Positions 9,225 through 20,766 of a DNA stretch of 64,000 nt are shown piece after piece. This DNA comes from Fasciola hepatica. Lineage: Eukaryota; Platyhelminthes; Trematoda; Plagiorchiida; Fasciolidae. The stretch spans positions 9,148,001 to 9,212,000 of the forward strand of contig CANUEZ040000168.1 of assembly GCA_948099385.1 (NCBI GenBank), in the 5' to 3' direction. Both the position numbers and the translations under genes were made by a program. How positions within the stretch are numbered: position 1 is the stretch's first letter; every line of letters starts with the position of its first letter. The notes beneath the pieces are model-generated. The model saw only the letters and a program-made list of their open reading frames with translations, did no database searches and had not been told where the DNA came from.

Positions 9225-12158
9225 GTGAGGGTTTTCATTGTGAAACACGATGGGAACAAAAACAGAAAGGATGGGTGTGCTCACAGAAGTAGAGCAACAT
9301 GGAGGGGAAGTGAAAAGAGTGCTGACAAGATCGATCAGTTTTCGTTCGATGGTTGGCCAGCAATGTACTGGAAGTTCATTCGACAGTTTCATGTGTATGT
9401 CATCTCGAAGTTCATGAAAGACGGCCAATGCTTGATGTATTTGCCTCATTACTGTAAGGTTAAGGCACTGGAGGCAATTGAGGAATGCATGATGCTGCCT
9501 CCCAGCGAAGGATATCGTAGAGTTTGTGGGATACTAAAGGAATTGTTTGGCCACCCGCACGAGGTAATGCGATCACCACCAGTCCTGCTTGCCGTAGAAA
9601 TCAGTTTTTATGTCGATGACTGCCTTGCATCCTTTAAAACTAGCGCCGAGGCTATCGCTTTTGCGACAGGGATAACTGCCTTATTGATACACGCTGGTTT
9701 CGAGCTGGGGAAACGGGTACCCAACTGACGGAAGTTTATAGCCTTATCTACAGACCCCGATTTAAGTGCCAGTTTCCTTCGGCTACCTCAGAAGAACGAC
9801 ACCGGTCAGAGAGCACTGGGCTTTCGGTGGGATACGGTCACGGACGAATTTGCCTTTCAGTTCTAGTTGCTTGATAGGCCTTTGACAAGTAGAGGCATAC
9901 TGTCGAACGTCAGTTCCCTGTTTGACCCACTTGGACTAGTGGCTCCGTTATGTCTTCCGGCTAAGCAGTTGTTGCAGAGGTTATGCAGGTCGGAATTAGG
10001 TTAGGATAGCCCACTCAGTCCAGCAGATACGGTGTTGTGGAATAATTGGGTATCATTTATGAATCACGTCGGTAAAATAAGAGTATCAAGAATCATAATT
10101 AAAGAGACCCAAAAAGAAATAGGATGCACTGAGTTGCATATATTCTGCGATGCTTCGAAACCGGATACGGTGCAGTGGCATACGCGAGGCGAATTCCCGT
10201 GGACAGAGCCCCACAATATGTGCTCCCATGTAGTAAATAGCGAGCAGCACCTATCAAAACCGTTACTATCCCGAGGCTTGAGCTGGCGGCAGCCGTCTTA
10301 GGTGTTAGATTGAGTGAGATGTTAAAACGAAGCTTGCCAGATTGTTTTGACGGAGCTTATTTTTGGACAGACTTGATGATCGTCAGGTAGTACATAGAGA
10401 ACACCAGTACGCGTTATAGTACCTTCGCCGCTAACCGATTGGCAGTTATTCATCAGTATACTAATCTTTCCCAATGGCGGCACGTGCGATCAGAAGATAG
10501 TATTGCTGATCTAGCCTCAAGAAGAATTTCAACCGAAGAGGAACTAAGGATTTGGTTGAAAGGACCCCCGCTTTTGAACGATTATAGTCCACCAGGATTT
10601 GTGTTGTCGGTCCCACTGGATGGTGTAGAGATTAAGAAAGAGCCGGCCTTGGTGAATACGGCCAACCTGCACACTGGCATCACCCTCATGTTTTCTCGAT
10701 ACTCTGATTGGTCCAAGCTCCTAACGGTCGTCGCTTGGCTCATCCGGTTTACTTCTTATATTCAAGTTATGTTCTCGAAGAGCAAGGGGTTGCTGAGCGT
10801 GGGCAGCCTGTCCGCCGAAGCCATAGAGAGGGTCAGGTTCAGAGTGATAACAACTGTTCAGAGGGATTCATTTGGAGAGTTTTTACAGCGAGAACCACTT
10901 ACAGATGGGCTATGCAAGGGTGCCTTGGGTTCCCTAAAAAAGCTAGGCCCGACTGTATTGGGAAATCTTTTGTGTGTTGGCGAAAGGCTAAATTATGCTG
11001 AATATCCAAGTGCCTTTAAACACCCAGTTATTTTACCGAACAGACACCCGGCGACAGAACTCATTATCCGCCACCACCATAGTAGAGAAGGACATAGTAG
11101 CACCGCGCAAGTGCTTGCCGCAATCCGCGAGAGATACCGGATTATCAATGGAATCGGCATGGTCAAACGAGTAATAGGACGATGTTTCAATTGCCGTAGG
11201 CTGGCCGCCACCGCCGGTCAGCAGTTGATGGCTCCTCTTCCTCCCTGCCATGTGGAACGAGGGCGGTATAGCTTCATTTCGGTCGGAATAGATATCTTTA
11301 GTCCAATCCTTGTTCGTAGGGGCCGAGGGTCGGAAAGAGATACGGCTGTCTATTCATTTGTCTGCAAACTCGAGCTCTTCATCTGGAAATGACGGCTAGT
11401 TTAAGCACTGACTCGTTCATTATGTCACTCGTCCGTTTTGTTGGTAGACGTGGAACACCAACAGAAATCTATAGCAACAACGGGTCGAGTTTCGTGGGTT
11501 CAGTTACCGAGCTCAAAAGCCAGATGAAGAGTTGGGATAAACGGCACATTAACGATCACCTAGCCAGTCGGGGTATAAGTTGGCACTTCAACCCCCCTGC
11601 ATCGAGCTCCCGAGGGGGCGTATGGGAGAGAATGATCCTTTCGGTACGCAGGTTGCTATCGGTGCTTTCTAAGGAACAGATAATGAGTGAGGAGGCGTTA
11701 CATACCTGCTTTTGTTAAAGTTGAGAGGATATCGAATGTTCGACCGATAGTCCCACTTTTGTCCGATGAACAGGGCAGATTGGCCCTAACTCCGAGCAGT
11801 CTACTACTGCTGGGGGGCGATTGCTGTATATTAGATAGTGCTAACATGAAAGAACACTATTGTGGACTTTGGAGGCATGTCAACCACTTCGGGAATAACG
11901 TTTGGCGCCGATGGGTGAGGGAATATATCCCGACTCTGCAGGCCAGACAGAAATGGCTTTCAAAAGAGAAATCTTAGAAAGGGGGACATCGTGCCTGTTG
12001 CTTCAGAGACCTTTGCGAGAGACAAGTGGCCCGTGAGGATAATTGAGGACGTAGAAGTTGATGCAGATGGACTGGTACGGACGGCCGCGGTTCGTGCTAG
12101 CGGAGGAAATCAACGGAGAGACGTAAGAAAAATCTGCTTGTTAGAAGGTGCCGACTAG
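9225..12158 (+). pseudogene. BEL-B: decayed BEL/Pao gag-pol with internal deletion
   Basis: A broken BEL/Pao polyprotein. It begins with a Gag N-terminus (QFSFDGWPAMYWKFIRQFHVYV, related to [20 protein letters not shown] in BEL-A). After about 85 residues, near 9570-9600, it jumps straight to the RT active site FYVDD (YVDD at 9609-9620), so the zinc fingers, protease and most of RT are gone. RNase H follows in pieces (HIFCDAS at about 10140), then the integrase zinc region (HHHSREGH...CFNCRR, 11070-11200) and catalytic core (EIYSNNGSSFVG, GGVWERMI, 11460-11640), then the C-terminal BEL domain (RRWVREYIPTLQARQKWL). Many frameshifts and stops. Its coding end at about 12158 is followed by the BEL-A insertion. 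Confidence 0.85.
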
Positions 12159-12190
12159 AGGCCGGGGTCGTAGGCTAGGGGGTATGCAGG

Positions 12191-12567
12191 TGTTACGAAC
12201 GTTTGAGCAATGCGTAGCCAGATTCGCAACGGATCCCGAAATCAAAAGACGATTATCTGTGATATTCTACGATACTAGATTATTTCAATAAACAATGACA
12301 TGAACAATATACAAACCTCAATAATACGATCACAAGGACTCAACAACGAGAAACCGAATAGCAGCATGTGAGCAGACAGCACGTGCGTCACGCAGGTCCT
12401 GAACAAGGATGTGCCAAAGTAGCGCTCTGGGCGCGAACAAACAACAATTGGTCCAGAAAAACAACCAGTTCGTAAAGACAAGTCAATAGTGTATGGAAAT
12501 GAGTGATGTTGGGAAAAACACTGAATCGCGAGGGAAAAAGGGGGATTTTCCACGACCGGCTGTTACA
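12191..12567 (-). repeat. 3' LTR of BEL-A (left arm)
   Basis: 377 bp, plus-strand ends TGTTACGAACG...CGGCTGTTACA. Compared with 18508-18884 I see about four substitutions (such as TGTGATATTC against CGTGGTATTC, and ACATGAACA against ACATAAACA). A 92-codon open frame on the minus strand covers most of it in both copies. It is an LTR shadow, not a gene. Confidence 0.9.
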
Positions 12568-13267
12568 CCGCCCACCAAAATCCTCCTGGATCCTTAGCAG
12601 AGTCAAAGGTTCGGTATAAAGGTACTGATTCTTCCTACCTGCCTAGGCCCTGCTGTCAGTGCGCGCGTCTAATGCTCGTCGTCAACGTTGTACTACTGGT
12701 CGCAACTAATCCATTGGATACATAGAAGTGAGGCTAGTCTACATCTTCCACAAGACCAAATGACCGATGGCGGGCGTGAATGGTCACATAGACGTTGTCC
12801 TCGTAAGGGGCCGTCCGGTCCTGGATGTACGTGCTTGAGTGTGTGTGTGTGTGCGTGTGTGTGGGTGCCGGGGTTACGATTAAATCACAGGTATGACTAC
12901 ACATCAAAGGAGGACTTTCTGCAATGTCAACAAAAGACCGCGTGGCAAGAAAACGAGTAAATGTAGCATGTGTGTGTGACCTGAGCTCCGCTACTTCCAC
13001 ATATGCAAGGGGCATTCGGTAGCGTCAACAAAAAGCAAAACAACGAACACTGTCACATGTTTGATGGGTTTACGGGATGTAGAGTGCGTCGTGCATGCGT
13101 GTATGTATCGGGATGTACAATGGAATCGCACTCATCACCACATATCGGAAAGAACCTTCTGTAATGTCAACGAAAAGACCGCGAGCACCTTAACGTGTTT
13201 GACGGAGATTGTGTGGTATATATGGTGTTTCTTTATCCACCTCGATTACTGGTGTGAAAAAGGTTTA
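12568..13267 (-). other. BEL-A 3' untranslated region with a GT microsatellite
   Basis: About 700 bp between the pol stop and the 3' LTR. It holds a (GT)n run at about 12839-12862, where the two palindrome arms differ in length by 2 nt. It also has two imperfect copies of a TTTCTGCAATGTCAACAAAAGACCGCG motif (about 12918-12945 and 13149-13175). No open frame of interest. Confidence 0.6.
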
Positions 13268-15415
13268 CTAGGCCTCAGGGTTATCAGCTCCTCCGTCTTC
13301 GCTCTCGAGTAGGTTATTACTGCGTATGTCACGAATGAGCACTCCGTTAGCTGTCTTCACCTTCACCGTTCTTATCATTCCGTCAGTGCTTTTGATGGTT
13401 TCCGTAACTACTCCCAAAGACCAAGCGCTGAAATGTGCGCGTTCGTCGGCGATCATAACCACGTCCCCAACTTTGAATGGTCTTGTTTTGGCCAGCCACT
13501 TCTGTCGAGTCTGCAAAGCCGGTAGGTACTCCCGTAGCCATCGCCTCCAGAAGACCTTGGCCAGATAGTTCGCTTGCTTCCACCCATGGAGGTAGCTCCC
13601 GCGAAGGTTTACCGGCCCTTGGAAACCCTCGTTCGACCTTAACGTCAATAATTCGTTTGGGGTGAGCGCCAGGTGGGTGGGGTCGCCGTACAATACTGGA
13701 ACCAGGGGGCGGTTGTTCAGGATTCGCTCCACCTCAGTCATGACGGTGTTCAGCGTCTCGTCGTCGGGCGGCTGCTGCTCCATGATTGACAGCAATATCC
13801 GTCTGGCGGACCGGATCATGCGTTCCCATACGCCGCCTCGGTGGCTGGCCTGTGGGGGGTTGAAATGCCAGCGTATGCCGTAGGCCACGGTTTGATCCTG
13901 CAGTTCGTCCCTGTTTATGTTTTTGTGCCAACGCTGCAATTCCCGTTGAGCGCCCACAAAGTTCGACCCATTATCTGAGTATATATCGGCCGGTACGCCT
14001 CTTCGGTTGATAAATCTTTGCAAGGCCCGTAGAAACGAATCGGTCGTCATCGAATGTGCGACTTCTAGGTGTACCGCACGTGATTTCATGCACGTCATGA
14101 TACATCCGTATCGCTTTTCTAATCTTTTCCCGCACTTGATCCACAAGGGCCCGAAATAGTCCAACCCGGTGTCACTGAACGGCCACCAGCCCGTAGTCAC
14201 CCTGCATTCTGGTAGTGGGGCCATGAGTTGTTTGCCTGCTGTGGCATTGCGTCTCCTGCATTGCACACACCGTCGGATTACGCGTTTAACAGTCTCTCGT
14301 CCTCTCAACAACCAAAGACGCTTTCGGATGACGCTCGTCACGTGACTTTCCCCGGCATGTCCCTCCACGGCGTGGACGTGTTGAATCATTGGCTCCACTA
14401 CAGGTTGTCTCGCAGGCAGCAGTATAGGATACTTTGTGTCGAAGTTCAGGTGGGCGTTGGTCAGCCTACCATCCACCCGCAGCAGTCCGTCGATGAGTTT
14501 GGGGTTTAAACGCTTCAGCTCGCCTCTTGGAGATGGTATGTCTTCATTGGTCGGCCCCACTTCTTCCGCCCTCTTGAGTTCTCGGGCGAAAGCCTCGCGT
14601 TGTATCATTCTGAAAATATCGTACTCTGCCGCTTGTAGCTCATCGGGACCTATCGGGCCGACCCGTATCCGACCTGAGGGCCGTAGCCCTTTCATGACTA
14701 GTAAATTTCTCTTGAACCTGGTTAACCAAACTAGCGAACGAAGCGTCTTCATCCAGGAAGAAAACCTGACCAGTCGCGATAGAATGGATGACGCTTCGAC
14801 GACGTTGGTTGCTATCACTACGCCTTTGATCTCCAGTTCCACTTCCGTAGGGGGTTTTAATTCGAACACGGGCCAGTCCTGTTTGGGCAATTGCAGGAAG
14901 TGTGGCCCTCTCGTCCACGTTTCCAGTTGCCTGAAGTTGTTCGCACCTCGGGAGCACAGGTCGGCCGGATTATCTCCAGACCTGACATGACTCCACTGGT
15001 GCGTGGCTGATTCATCGTGGATAATCGTGAGCCGGTTAGCAACGAAAGTACTAAACCGGCTCCGGACGTTGTTGATATAGTAAAGTACTATCGTTGAATC
15101 CGTCCAGAAGCTCACCGACCAAATGTAGAGATCGAAACATCTCTTCACAGCTTGCACCACCCTGACTGCCAACACGGCTGCGCTGAGTTCAAGGCGTGGG
15201 ATTGAGACCGACTTCAGTGGAGCAACGCGGGCTTTGGCGAACAGGATCCTCGTGGTATATTGTCCATCTCCTGCGCACCATCGTCCGTACACCACAGCTC
15301 CATAACCGACTTCGGATGCATCGGAAAAGGCATGTAGTTCTCCAGTCCGTGTCGTATGGCCAGAAGTCAAACATCGTGGGATTCTTATGTCCCCTAATTT
15401 CTTCAAGGTGTTCAA
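13268..15415 (-). CDS. BEL-A Pol, C-terminal half (RNase H, integrase)
   Basis: 715 residues, in the same frame as the upstream gag-RT part and separated from it only by a TAG at 15455-15457; the frame is open from 15454. RNase H: HAFSDASEVGYGAVVYG near the start and FWTDSTIVLYYI at about residue 100. Integrase zinc region: HVHAVEGHAGESH...CVQCRRR. Catalytic core: DTGLDYFGPLW, DIYSDNGSNFVGAQ and GGVWERMIRSARR. The C-terminal BEL/Pao domain has RRWLREYLPALQTRQKWL and a GDVVMIADE barrel-like end. This copy has no further stops, unlike the right-arm copy. Confidence 0.85.
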   Translation of the reverse strand: MNTLKKLGDIRIPRCLTSGHTTRTGELHAFSDASEVGYGAVVYGRWCAGDGQYTTRILFAKARVAPLKSVSIPRLELSAAVLAVRVVQAVKRCFDLYIWSVSFWTDSTIVLYYINNVRSRFSTFVANRLTIIHDESATHQWSHVRSGDNPADLCSRGANNFRQLETWTRGPHFLQLPKQDWPVFELKPPTEVELEIKGVVIATNVVEASSILSRLVRFSSWMKTLRSLVWLTRFKRNLLVMKGLRPSGRIRVGPIGPDELQAAEYDIFRMIQREAFARELKRAEEVGPTNEDIPSPRGELKRLNPKLIDGLLRVDGRLTNAHLNFDTKYPILLPARQPVVEPMIQHVHAVEGHAGESHVTSVIRKRLWLLRGRETVKRVIRRCVQCRRRNATAGKQLMAPLPECRVTTGWWPFSDTGLDYFGPLWIKCGKRLEKRYGCIMTCMKSRAVHLEVAHSMTTDSFLRALQRFINRRGVPADIYSDNGSNFVGAQRELQRWHKNINRDELQDQTVAYGIRWHFNPPQASHRGGVWERMIRSARRILLSIMEQQPPDDETLNTVMTEVERILNNRPLVPVLYGDPTHLALTPNELLTLRSNEGFQGPVNLRGSYLHGWKQANYLAKVFWRRWLREYLPALQTRQKWLAKTRPFKVGDVVMIADERAHFSAWSLGVVTETIKSTDGMIRTVKVKTANGVLIRDIRSNNLLESEDGGADNPEA

Positions 15416-15454
15416 AAATTCTTCCCAGTCCAGCCGGTCCCCTCGGTCCAGTGA

Positions 15455-18094
15455 CTAGTCCCAATCAACTTTCTTACGGCACAGCCGCTGCAGCAAGATC
15501 TTCCCGGGTAGCAGCCATGGTGAGACGAAACCGAGCGGGTCGAACAAACTTGAGACGGCAGATAGTATGCCACTACGGGTTATTGGCAGCTCGGGAACGT
15601 TTAGCTCGAAAACAAAATCGTCCGTTTCCGCGTCCCATTGTATCCCTAAGGTGCGCTCGATAGGAAGTGGAGAGCCGTCCAAATCTCTTACCCTTTCGGC
15701 CTTTTCGTGATGCGGGATGACCTTCAGCTTTTCTGAAGCGTTCGACATCCATTTAGTTAGATTGAAGCCGCCCTCTTCCAGCAATCTCGTCAGACCCCCG
15801 AACTGCTCTAGAGCTGATTCCACATTATCGAATGACCCAAGGTAGTCGTCGACGTAGAAGTTCCTGCTGACGCTTTCTACCACCGTCCGATGTACTAGAT
15901 CGCCATGTTTGTTCGCTGATTCTCGGAGGGCGTAGTTTGCACAAAATGGTGACGATATGGCTCCGAAGGGGTGGACGGTCATCCTATAATTCACCACTGC
16001 GTTGTCCCGGTCGCTCCCTTCCCACCACAGGAAACGCAAAGCATCTCGTTCTCCTACCGGAATCTTCACCTGATGGAACATTTCCCTAATGTCGGCAGAC
16101 AAAGCCACTTTACCCACTCTGAAACGGCACAAAACATCGACCAGTGGTGTGGTCCAGTCAGGCCCCTGTAGTAGGCGATCGTTTAACGACTTTCCCTGGA
16201 ACTTGGCCGCACAGTCGAAAACCACCCGCAGTTTATTGGGTTTCTTGGGGTTGATAACCGGATGGCGAGGCAGATACCAGATACCCCTTTTGCTGTCGGT
16301 GTTGACAGGCACCTTTTCAACGTAACCGAGGGCCCCTTTTCGCTTCATCAAATCCGCGTATCGTTCCCACAGATTCTGGTCTCGAATGAAGCGTTCTTTT
16401 AGTCGTAGTAATCGTTGGAGAACATAATTTCTGTTGTCAGTCCACGGGTCGACCGGTGTGCGCCATGGGAGGGGAACCTCGAACTGTTTTTTGAGGCCTC
16501 TAGTGCCTTGCCGCACCGTTTGTAGAGCGAAGTGATCCTCTTGAGACAACGTCGGTCTTTCGTCTCCAATGTCATGAAACTCCTTTTCATAAAACCGTTG
16601 CAGATGATACTCTATGCGGTCCGTTTCGGCGGATAAGTAATTCACGGAACCGCGTACCCCTACTGGACCGTATAACATCCATCCCAGGGCCGTGCGTACG
16701 GCATAAAGTGCCTGGCGGTCGCCCACTCTATGGTCAATCACCCAATGCGCCTCTGGCACGTCGCATCCGATGAGGAGATCCACCTCATCATCTTCCCAGT
16801 CTACAACGGTTACATCCTGCAGGTGGGGCCACCGAGTCAAGATTGCGTTCACCGGCCTTGGTGCTCGCATGGGGAGATACGCTAACGTGAATGCCTCCGT
16901 TGGTTCAATTTCCACGTTAGTGTCTACAGAGATGAGCTGCAGCCTTAATCTACCGGCAGTCATTACCTGTGTTCCGCCCACCGTGCTCACTGCTAACGAC
17001 GTCGCACCTTTAGCCAGTTGGTGTTTGTCGGCAAACCGCTCTTTCACTAAAGTGGTGTCGGATCCACTATCAACGAAAGCCAAAGCCTTGACTATCCCAG
17101 TCGGAGTCACTACTCCCACGGCCACTACGCCTAAACGTACCGGTTTACTGGCAGATTGTGAAGTTGAACAAATCACGCTGGGCTTGGCACTCGCCTCGGA
17201 TATGGTTACTCTCGCCTGATGCAGCAGCCGATGGTGTCTTCCCGTGCAGCCCTCGTAACCACATCGATTCCTTGTTCTACAGGCTGCTGCCCGGTGCGTG
17301 GCGTTGAGACAGATGAAACATGCTCCTGCCATTCTCGCCATTCCCCACCGTTCGTCTATTGTGGCGTTGCCGAACTTGGGGCATTCTGGTAGGCCATGGC
17401 TAGTACCACAGGATCTGCAATTTGGTTTCGCCGTAGCATCTCGTGAAATGACGTGTGTGTTAGTCCAAGGCTGGTACTTTGGATGTTCCCGTACAGGGGT
17501 TTGGACTTGGCTAGTACTGGGCTTGTTTGCTCGGTTGCTGTCCCGGATAAGCCGGCCGAACCTGCTGTCAGCTATCTTCGTTTGCCTGTCTAAGTATTCA
17601 GTCAGGTCTTCGAAGTTGGCTTCCCTGTCGCTTCGGCTTATCCGTTCTGCTTCTTCCGCCCACCGACCCTGTAGTTCGGGAGAGAGGTGACGGACTATGC
17701 CTTCCAAAGTGTGCATGGCGTCTAGGTCAGCCCTGTAACCTAAATGGTCGAGAGCTATTGAGCAGTTCTGCATCTTAATCACCAGGTCGGCCATGGTGTA
17801 GACGTCGCCCTTGGTTTTCTTTGCCTCTGCCATCACGCCCTCTATTAGGTTACGGGCCACTTTGAAAGGTTGGCCAAACAAGTCCCTTAGAATCTTCCTT
17901 GCCCTTGTGTAGCTCTGTTCTGGGTCGAGCATGGTGCACCCGTCGATAGTTTCTCTTGCTCGGCCTCGACAGTAGTGAGTCAGGTAGAGAAGCCTTTGCC
18001 CAGGGTCGGTTACCTTATTTTCAACGAACGTCTCGAACTGCTTGACAAACTTGCAGTATTGCTCAGCTCGCCCGTCGAAAACCGTTAACTCCAC
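15455..18094 (-). CDS. BEL-A Gag-protease-RT part
   Basis: 879 residues in an open frame that starts at a GTG only because no in-frame ATG remains; homologous sequence continues upstream. Domains: Pao-type Gag with [20 protein letters not shown] at the N-terminus; zinc fingers at about 226-290 ([33 protein letters not shown]); retropepsin-like protease with [11 protein letters not shown] (DSG at about 342); RT with [14 protein letters not shown] and active site YVDD at 747-750. It ends at TAG 15455-15457 after KKVDWD, while homology continues in the same frame. The stop is present in both arms. Residues 463-507 differ strongly from the right-arm copy. Confidence 0.85.
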   Translation of the reverse strand: MELTVFDGRAEQYCKFVKQFETFVENKVTDPGQRLLYLTHYCRGRARETIDGCTMLDPEQSYTRARKILRDLFGQPFKVARNLIEGVMAEAKKTKGDVYTMADLVIKMQNCSIALDHLGYRADLDAMHTLEGIVRHLSPELQGRWAEEAERISRSDREANFEDLTEYLDRQTKIADSRFGRLIRDSNRANKPSTSQVQTPVREHPKYQPWTNTHVISRDATAKPNCRSCGTSHGLPECPKFGNATIDERWGMARMAGACFICLNATHRAAACRTRNRCGYEGCTGRHHRLLHQARVTISEASAKPSVICSTSQSASKPVRLGVVAVGVVTPTGIVKALAFVDSGSDTTLVKERFADKHQLAKGATSLAVSTVGGTQVMTAGRLRLQLISVDTNVEIEPTEAFTLAYLPMRAPRPVNAILTRWPHLQDVTVVDWEDDEVDLLIGCDVPEAHWVIDHRVGDRQALYAVRTALGWMLYGPVGVRGSVNYLSAETDRIEYHLQRFYEKEFHDIGDERPTLSQEDHFALQTVRQGTRGLKKQFEVPLPWRTPVDPWTDNRNYVLQRLLRLKERFIRDQNLWERYADLMKRKGALGYVEKVPVNTDSKRGIWYLPRHPVINPKKPNKLRVVFDCAAKFQGKSLNDRLLQGPDWTTPLVDVLCRFRVGKVALSADIREMFHQVKIPVGERDALRFLWWEGSDRDNAVVNYRMTVHPFGAISSPFCANYALRESANKHGDLVHRTVVESVSRNFYVDDYLGSFDNVESALEQFGGLTRLLEEGGFNLTKWMSNASEKLKVIPHHEKAERVRDLDGSPLPIERTLGIQWDAETDDFVFELNVPELPITRSGILSAVSSLFDPLGFVSPWLLPGKILLQRLCRKKVDWD

Positions 18095-18507
18095 TCTAGG
18101 CAGATCGATCGATGGTGGTTTGTAGTCGGCGACCAGCGTGGGGTTCCCTACCTTATTGCACCCTAACCTATCGGAAGTGTCGAAGTCACTGGTCTCATGC
18201 TCTCGCTGTTCCTGTGTACACTTCTCTGCTTCCTGCGCCTGTAGTCTAGCTGATAGTAACTGTTGCTCTAGTTCTAGTATATTCTCAGCTTATATAAATC
18301 GACATCCTTACGATCAATATTGTTCTCAATAACACATGAACAAGCACTGACAGGACTAGGCGATCTAGCATTAACTAAAGAATCATATGTACCCAAAACC
18401 TCCCCAGAGACTTGCCGTATTACTTCCTGTCCGGATTCGACTGCTTTTGATCATTTTCTTGGCATTTTGCGTGATTTTTCCTCGTTCCAAATTGATCTAT
18501 TGAGTAT
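18095..18507 (-). other. BEL-A leader with broken gag start
   Basis: Reading away from the 5' LTR on the minus strand, an ATG at about 18465 opens a frame starting MPRK. A TGA follows at codon 5, then about 58 open codons, then a frameshift near 18278. After it the frame runs into [19 protein letters not shown] (a coiled-coil-like stretch) and on into the main Gag frame. The same breaks are at 55546-55733 in the right arm. I could not settle on a primer binding site. Confidence 0.6.
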
Positions 18508-18884
18508 TGTTACGAACGTTTGAGCAATGCGTAGCCAGATTCGCAACGGATCCCGAAATCAAAAGACGATTATCCGTGGTATTCTACGATACTAGATTAT
18601 TTCAATAAACAATGACATAAACAATATACAAACCTCAATAATACGATCACAAGGACTCAACAACGAGAAACCGAATAGCAGCATGTGAGCAGACAGCACG
18701 TGCGTCACGCAGGTCCTGAACAAGGATGTGCCAAAGTAGCGCTCTGGGCGCGAACAAACAACAATTGGTCCAGAAAAACAACCAGTTCGTAAAGACAAGT
18801 CAATAGTGTATGGAAATGAGTGATGTTGGGAAAAACACTGAATCGCGAGGAAAAAAGGGGGATTTTCCACGACCGGCTGTTACA
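18508..18884 (-). repeat. 5' LTR of BEL-A (left arm)
   Basis: 377-bp partner of 12191-12567, directly followed on its outer side by GCAGG, the second copy of the target duplication. It should hold the element promoter; no core promoter motif was identified with confidence. Confidence 0.9.
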
Positions 18885-19680
18885 GCAGGCGTACTGCTGT
18901 GAGTCCTCGCATACCCCAAGGGAAGGGAGGTAGCAGGCGTACTGCTGTAAGTCCTGTGAACTCCAGTGCCTCGGAAGCGTAAGTAGGAAGAGGAAGCCAG
19001 AACCGATTACTGTCTAAAACTGCCGTGAACAACCGGGAGAAATTTTTGCGGCCGGTGTTTTGTCCATGTTGATTAAAAAATTCCTCTTCTGCTCACATTC
19101 CTATACTCCATGACCGATTTTGGACCACTTTCTCTTATCTAATTCATGCTGACACTGTTTTGTGGTCCACAATTATTCTACGCTTGGCGCGCCCACTTTT
19201 TCTTTTTATGGTTATGCTTTCTTGCTGAGATTACTTTGAGGACAGTTGGTACTGTAGTGAGATGCACTGATTCATCACAGTTTTGTTTTATTACTCCTCT
19301 GTTTCACTTTCTCACTCACATCGACTGACTGTAGACGTTCAGCTCGTTTACCCTGATTTTTGGCTGCCACGCTCAGGAAATTGCTCTTTGGGCCTGATTA
19401 AGTGTGGAGAGCTTGTTCTATTTGTTTGGAATTCAGGACAGGTATTTATTATTTGCTCTTTTTGGCCAACTGTTCTCCTTTTTACAGATTTTTGTCCTAA
19501 TTTTGACTACCTTTTTGACTGGATAGTGACTGAGGCTCGCTGTCAAAGGTATGATCGTGTTTGTACTTATATTTTTACTCGCTAATAGTACCGTAGAATT
19601 TGCAGAGCAATCGTGTTCTTGATTTGGGTTCTGCATCGATTTGGGCTACGCGTTGCTTTGAGGCTTCAATATGCTATCCA
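18885..19680 (+). mobile_element. BEL-B 3' end, LTR-like
   Basis: This resumes BEL-B after the BEL-A insertion. The last 110 bases (AATAGTACCGTAGAATTTGC...TTGGGCTACGCGTTGCTTTGAGG) align with the outer end of the BEL-A LTR read in BEL-A's own orientation (AATCTAGTATCGTAGAAT...CTGGCTACGCATTGCTC). That is expected for the 3' LTR of a related element on the plus strand. Near 18885-18950 a GCAGGCGTACTGCTGT unit occurs twice. I could not define the LTR start, and no matching 5' LTR is visible before 9225. Confidence 0.5.
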
Positions 19681-19836
19681 GAACAAGTGAAGCTTATCAG
19701 TCGATGAATCGATAATTGAATCGTTGGTCAGGCTTCACACGGGCCAGGACTTGAGCGTTTTGTTCGTTACATTCGGTCCGCAACGGACAGCGATAAATGC
19801 GGTAGGGTGGCAGGGTTGAATCATGCAATGCGCAAC
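19681..19836. other. unassigned stretch
   Basis: A short stretch between the BEL-B 3' end and the acceptor-bearing repeat. Nothing recognised. Confidence 0.25.
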
Positions 19837-20720
19837 CTATTTTACTGGGTGGGGCTGAACGTATGCTGGACGCCCAACCTGAAGTACACTTTGTGAAGTG
19901 AACACAGGAGGTGTGATCCACCCGCCTAATTGCGCTCGCACATCGTTGCAGACGGCCTGCACGCCCGATGTGCGCCGGCCAAAGCGGTGGATATCACCGC
20001 GCCCCGCACCGTTGGGATTGGCGTGAGCGTTCACTGATGGTTGTACAGAGGGCTGAGCAACCACGATAAGGGTATATGGTCCAGGACCAACTGGACGGGT
20101 TGTGGGAACTTGGACAACAGAGCCAAAGGGGACAGCGATCGACAGGTGGCCATACAGCATTATTATCTAAGGGGGACCAGACAGAAAGGTAGTCATTGTA
20201 TTGCCTGAGGTGGTTGACCGTCATTGAGGATAACTGGAAAGGGAAAAGAGATAGAGAGACGCAGTCTAGGTGTAGCCCAGCTGGTGGTCAACGGTTAACG
20301 GAAAGAAGAACAAAAGTCAAGTACAAGCACATCGATGCAGCCGATACCTAAGACAACTTGAGACCATGAAAAGTGAGATTAAAAAAAGAAACGCATAAGT
20401 AGGGGCTGCAAGTTTCAATGAGGAGGTTAATATTTCACCTAAGGAGGTCATTCAGCAGAAGAAAGGACTCAGTTCTGCACTAAATTACGGAAGGAACTTA
20501 GCTGGGGGAAAGTGTGGGGCGGAATTAGTGACGTCGTAACTGTGTGTTGAGTTGAGTTAGTGAGTCACACTAAGTGAGATAAATGAGACTGGACTTTCCA
20601 GCTCAGAATCACAGAATTGGTGAGAGAAGTATATGTAGTGGGACCTGGGGGGGAAATAGTCGTTGTAAGCTAAGAGATATCACGGAGCTTTGAGTTACTC
20701 ACCATGATTGTGTTAATAAC
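19837..20720 (-). repeat. intron-plus-exon-like repeat unit (A+B), minus strand
   Basis: Best read on its mirror, 53291-54174. A donor-like AATCATG|GTGAGT opens about 468 bp with no conserved frame. This ends in CGTTAACCGTTGACCACCAGCTGGG, a pyrimidine tract and CCAG (acceptor at 20234). A 107-codon frame (19837-20160) follows, with AGRGDIHRFGRRTSGVQAVCNDVRAQLGG in it. The A part (intron-like) recurs at 35411-35935 and the B part (acceptor plus frame) at 33672-34165. Amino acids in that frame are conserved between copies. No known domain was recognised. It could be a gene fragment amplified with the repeats, or part of an unclassified element. Confidence 0.5.
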
Positions 20721-20734
20721 TACGGGACAGTAAT

Positions 20735-20766
20735 GAGTATATATATATATATATGTATATATATGA
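20735..20766. repeat. (TA)n microsatellite
   Basis: Alternating TA with a few interruptions. The mirror at about 53245-53275 is 2 nt shorter. It follows the non-LTR 3' end CCCCGAAATAAACC on the minus strand. Confidence 0.8.

Larger units (their letters stand above)
12191..18884 (-). mobile_element. BEL-A: BEL/Pao LTR retrotransposon (left-arm copy)
   Basis: A 6694-bp element on the minus strand with 377-bp LTRs (TGT...ACA) flanked by a 5-bp target duplication GCAGG (12186-12190 and 18885-18889). The internal region encodes one Gag-Pol frame broken by a TGA at codon 5 of the apparent gag start, a frameshift near 18278 and a TAG between RT and RNase H. The LTRs differ at about four positions. 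It inserted between the coding end of BEL-B and the BEL-B 3' end. The mirrored copy is 55127-61818 and shares the same lesions, so the insertion predates the inverted duplication. Confidence 0.92.

Noticed and set aside
12275..12553. 92-codon open frame repeated four times (also 18592-18870, 55141-55419, 61456-61734)
   Set aside because: It lies inside the BEL-A LTRs and is repeated only because the LTRs are.
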